Assembly (NCBI RefSeq): GCF_029581355.1
Contig: NZ_CP120849.1
Coordinates: forward strand, 4,496,501-4,560,500
Length of the DNA: 64,000 nucleotides
Direction: 5' to 3'
From: Parabacteroides chongii
GTDB lineage: Bacteria; Bacteroidota; Bacteroidia; Bacteroidales; Tannerellaceae
Below are positions 62,074 through 64,000 of the stretch, piece after piece. The stretch's first letter is position 1. Each line of letters begins with the position of its first letter. The translations under genes and the position numbers were made by a program. A model generated the notes under the pieces. That model saw only the letters and a list, made by a program, of their open reading frames with translations, did not search any database and was not told the DNA's origin.

Positions 62074-63300
62074 ATGGGACAAAAAGACGAAATTATACTA
62101 TTAAATATAAATGGAGCCGACCGTCCGGGTGTCACTGCCGCCCTTACAGAGATCTTAGCTAAAAATAATGCGGCTATCCTCGATATCGGTCAGGCCGACA
62201 TTCACAATAACTTATCATTGGGTATTCTGTTCCAAAGTTGCGAAGGAAATTCGGGAGATATCCTGAAAGAATTACTTTTCAAAAGCTATGAATTGGATGT
62301 AAATGTCCGCTTTAACCCGATCACGGAACAAGATTACAGAAAGTGGGTCGATATGCAGGGTAAGAACCGGTATATCATTACTATTTTGGGACGAAAGCTG
62401 ACAGCCAGGCAAATTGCAGGAGTAACCCGTATTGTCGCTGACCAGGGAATGAACATCGACGACATCAAGCGTCTGACCGGTCGTATCCCCCTGGATGAAG
62501 ATGCCCGTACTCCTAAAGCCAGTGTTGAATTCTCCGTCCGTGGCACGCCTTGTGACAAAGAATTGATGAAAGCGGAGTTCATGAAACTTTCAGCCGAACA
62601 GGTGATGGATATTTCTTTTCAGGAAGACAGTATGTACCGCCGTATGCGTCGCCTTATTTGTTTCGATATGGACTCGACGCTTATTGAAACAGAGGTAATC
62701 GACGAACTGGCAGTACGTGCCGGTGTCGGTGACCAGGTAAAGGCTATCACAGAATCGGCTATGCGCGGAGAGATTGATTTCAGTGAAAGTTTCCGCCAGC
62801 GTTGTTCATTGTTGAAAGGGCTGGATGTGTCTGTGATGCAGGAGATTGCAGAAAACCTGCCTATAACGGAAGGGGTCGACCGTCTGATGCGCATCCTCAA
62901 AAAGGTAGGATTCAAGATCGCTATTCTTTCCGGTGGATTCACTTATTTCGGTAACTACCTGAAGCAAAAGTACAATATAGACTATGTATATGCCAACGAG
63001 CTTGAAGTCGAGAACGGTAAGTTGACAGGCCGTTATGTAGGAGATATTGTCGATGGCAAACGAAAAGCCGAATTACTCCGGTTGATCGCCCAGGTTGAAA
63101 ACGTAGATATCCGCCAGACCGTAGCTGTCGGCGATGGTGCGAACGACTTGCCTATGATCAGCATAGCCGGACTGGGCATTGCTTTCCATGCCAAACCGAA
63201 AGTAAAAGAAAACGCCAAACAGTCGATCTCCACGATCGGACTGGATGGTATTTTATATTTCCTGGGATACAAAGATTCCTATTTGGACGAACAAATGTAA
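62074..63300 (+). CDS. serB: Phosphoserine phosphatase SerB with two ACT domains
   Basis: About 408 residues from ATG 62074. Two N-terminal ACT domains (EIILLNINGADRPGVTAALT; YIITILGRKLTARQIAGVTR) precede a HAD phosphatase: nucleophile Asp in CFDMDSTLIETEVIDELA, LKKVGFKIAILSGGFTYF, and AVGDGANDLPMISIAGLG. It removes phosphate from phosphoserine to make serine; the ACT pair probably binds serine for feedback control (family knowledge). A Dabb gene follows after 15 bases and may be co-transcribed. Confidence 0.95.
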   Translation: MGQKDEIILLNINGADRPGVTAALTEILAKNNAAILDIGQADIHNNLSLGILFQSCEGNSGDILKELLFKSYELDVNVRFNPITEQDYRKWVDMQGKNRYIITILGRKLTARQIAGVTRIVADQGMNIDDIKRLTGRIPLDEDARTPKASVEFSVRGTPCDKELMKAEFMKLSAEQVMDISFQEDSMYRRMRRLICFDMDSTLIETEVIDELAVRAGVGDQVKAITESAMRGEIDFSESFRQRCSLLKGLDVSVMQEIAENLPITEGVDRLMRILKKVGFKIAILSGGFTYFGNYLKQKYNIDYVYANELEVENGKLTGRYVGDIVDGKRKAELLRLIAQVENVDIRQTVAVGDGANDLPMISIAGLGIAFHAKPKVKENAKQSISTIGLDGILYFLGYKDSYLDEQM

Positions 63301-63315
63301 TTAATTAAAGCGTTT

Positions 63316-63618
63316 ATGGTAAGACACATTGTAATGTTTAAACTGACGGAGTTTGCATCTCCAGCCGACAAACAGGCAAAAATGCAGGAAATCAAAACGG
63401 GACTGGAAGCTTTGATCGATAAGATCGATGTATTGCGTATGATCCGTGTCGATTTCAATATCAATCCGGAAGAAACATGGGATATTATCCTGACAACAGA
63501 ACTCGATTCGCTCGAAGATGTAAAAACATATGCTAATCATCCTGAACACGTAGCTGTGTCGAAAGGTATTATCGGCCCGGTAAAAGCCGACAGGGCATGT
63601 GTTGACTACGAATTCTAA
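63316..63618 (+). CDS. Dabb-family (stress-responsive A/B barrel) protein
   Basis: A 100-residue protein with the ferredoxin-like Dabb fold: MVRHIVMFKLTEFASPADKQ at the N-terminus, an alpha-helical region LEALIDKIDVLRMIRVDFNI, DIILTTELDSLEDVKTYANH and PEHVAVSKGIIGPVKADRAC. The HxxMFK start and the PEH near the C-terminus are typical. Dabb proteins are small dimeric barrels of generally unknown function, sometimes in polyketide or stress contexts. It lies 15 bases after serB and 17 before the next gene. Confidence 0.92.
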   Translation: MVRHIVMFKLTEFASPADKQAKMQEIKTGLEALIDKIDVLRMIRVDFNINPEETWDIILTTELDSLEDVKTYANHPEHVAVSKGIIGPVKADRACVDYEF

Positions 63619-63635
63619 TAATAAATACTTCCTTT

Positions 63636-64000
63636 ATGAAGGAATTTGACATTGAAGAACGTGTAAGACTTGCCGTTCAGAATTTTGAATCGGGGTATAA
63701 CTGTGCGCAGTCTGTATTCCTGGCTTATTCAGATGTATTCGAACTGAATCTGGATATGGCAAAGAAAATGTCCGTATCGTTCGGTGGCGGTGTAGGCCGG
63801 ATGCGGGAAGTGTGCGGAACCGTCAGTGCTATGGCTATGCTCGCAGGATTCAAATATCCGGTACTGGATCAGAGTGACCAGGAAGCCCGGACAAAGAATT
63901 ATGGAATGGTGCAGAAAATGTCTGAATTGTTTAAGGCAGAGCATGAAACAATCATCTGTCGCAGTCTTTTGCCTGCTGCGGAAGCCAGCCAGACCACTCC
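63636..64000 (+). CDS. C-GCAxxG-C-C family protein (partial, runs off the window)
   Basis: The frame from ATG 63636 reads MKEFDIEERVRLAVQNFESG, then YNCAQSVFLAYSDVFEL, SFGGGVGRMREVCGTVSAM, and later TIICRSLLPAAEAS before the edge at 64000. The pattern (Cys-Ala-Gln, glycine run GGGVGR, VCGTVSAM) is the C_GCAxxG_C_C family, in which conserved cysteines may bind a metal or redox centre. About 121 residues are visible; the C-terminal cysteines lie beyond the window. It may share a transcript with serB and the Dabb gene. Confidence 0.9.
   Translation, partial: MKEFDIEERVRLAVQNFESGYNCAQSVFLAYSDVFELNLDMAKKMSVSFGGGVGRMREVCGTVSAMAMLAGFKYPVLDQSDQEARTKNYGMVQKMSELFKAEHETIICRSLLPAAEASQTT

Overview
The window looks like a chromosomal segment of a gut Bacteroidales bacterium, most likely Parabacteroides or a close relative. 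The genus is inferred from gene content, not proven. Many intergenic regions carry the Bacteroidetes -7 promoter box TAnnTTTG, several with a TTG/TTTG element 19-21 bases upstream. Most starts lack a clear Shine-Dalgarno sequence. Family-typical genes are present: a DUF5686 protein, a patatin-BamA fusion, an ACT-ACT-HAD SerB, LemA/TPM proteins and many lipoproteins with Bacteroidetes signal peptides. No phage, integrase, transposase or CRISPR array was seen, so this is mostly core-like chromosome.

Layout. 1-3546: a minus-strand fatty-acyl/polyene-type operon (GNAT-like protein, ketosynthase, acyl carrier protein, two hotdog dehydratases, start of an FAD oxidoreductase). 3666-5720: an AraC regulator divergent from an ACMSD-like amidohydrolase. 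5731-6015: three tandem tRNA-Arg(ACG) genes with their own promoter. 6091-14331: envelope genes (patatin-BamA fusion, orphan PAS histidine kinase, BamA-like barrel protein, DUF5686 protein). 14459-19161: a small NTPase, then a TPP-riboswitch operon thiD-tenI/thiE-thiE-thiC that makes the pyrimidine half of thiamin and joins it to thiazole. 19165-21105: a patatin hydrolase and a D-lactate dehydrogenase. 21189-28602: a two-component system followed by a heavy-metal RND efflux system. 28707-30568: RlpA and a three-haem cytochrome c peroxidase. 30736-32334: LemA and TPM proteins. 32358-32708: an unexplained element bounded by perfect 39-bp inverted repeats.

32792-37342 is a complete multisubunit [FeFe]-hydrogenase of the NAD(P)-linked, probably electron-bifurcating type. 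37432-46159 holds a eukaryote-like phospho-signalling cassette: a LytTR regulator, two FHA/zinc-ribbon proteins, a PP2C phosphatase, a Ser/Thr kinase, a very acidic 80-residue protein with no Lys or Arg, an outer-membrane-type protein, a kelch lipoprotein and, at its tail, serine acetyltransferase. After pyruvate phosphate dikinase, rlmD and an MltF-like transglycosylase, 52647-56400 holds a tightly packed six-gene module: an [FeFe]-hydrogenase-like protein that keeps the H-cluster ligand cysteines but has Phe in place of the proton-shuttle cysteine, two DRTGG proteins, two HATPases and a PHP protein. It reads as a redox or H2 sensing module. The window ends with an aminopeptidase P, a GH20 hexosaminidase, a cysteine-free thioredoxin-fold protein behind a strikingly structured 150-nt leader, a hypothetical gene, serB, a Dabb protein and a partial C-GCAxxG-C-C protein.

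The strongest candidates for something undescribed are the structured leader at 60994-61143, the FHA/Ser-Thr kinase cassette with its acidic protein, the hydrogenase-like sensor module, and the 39-bp inverted-repeat element. All calls come from reading the sequence; no database search was run.
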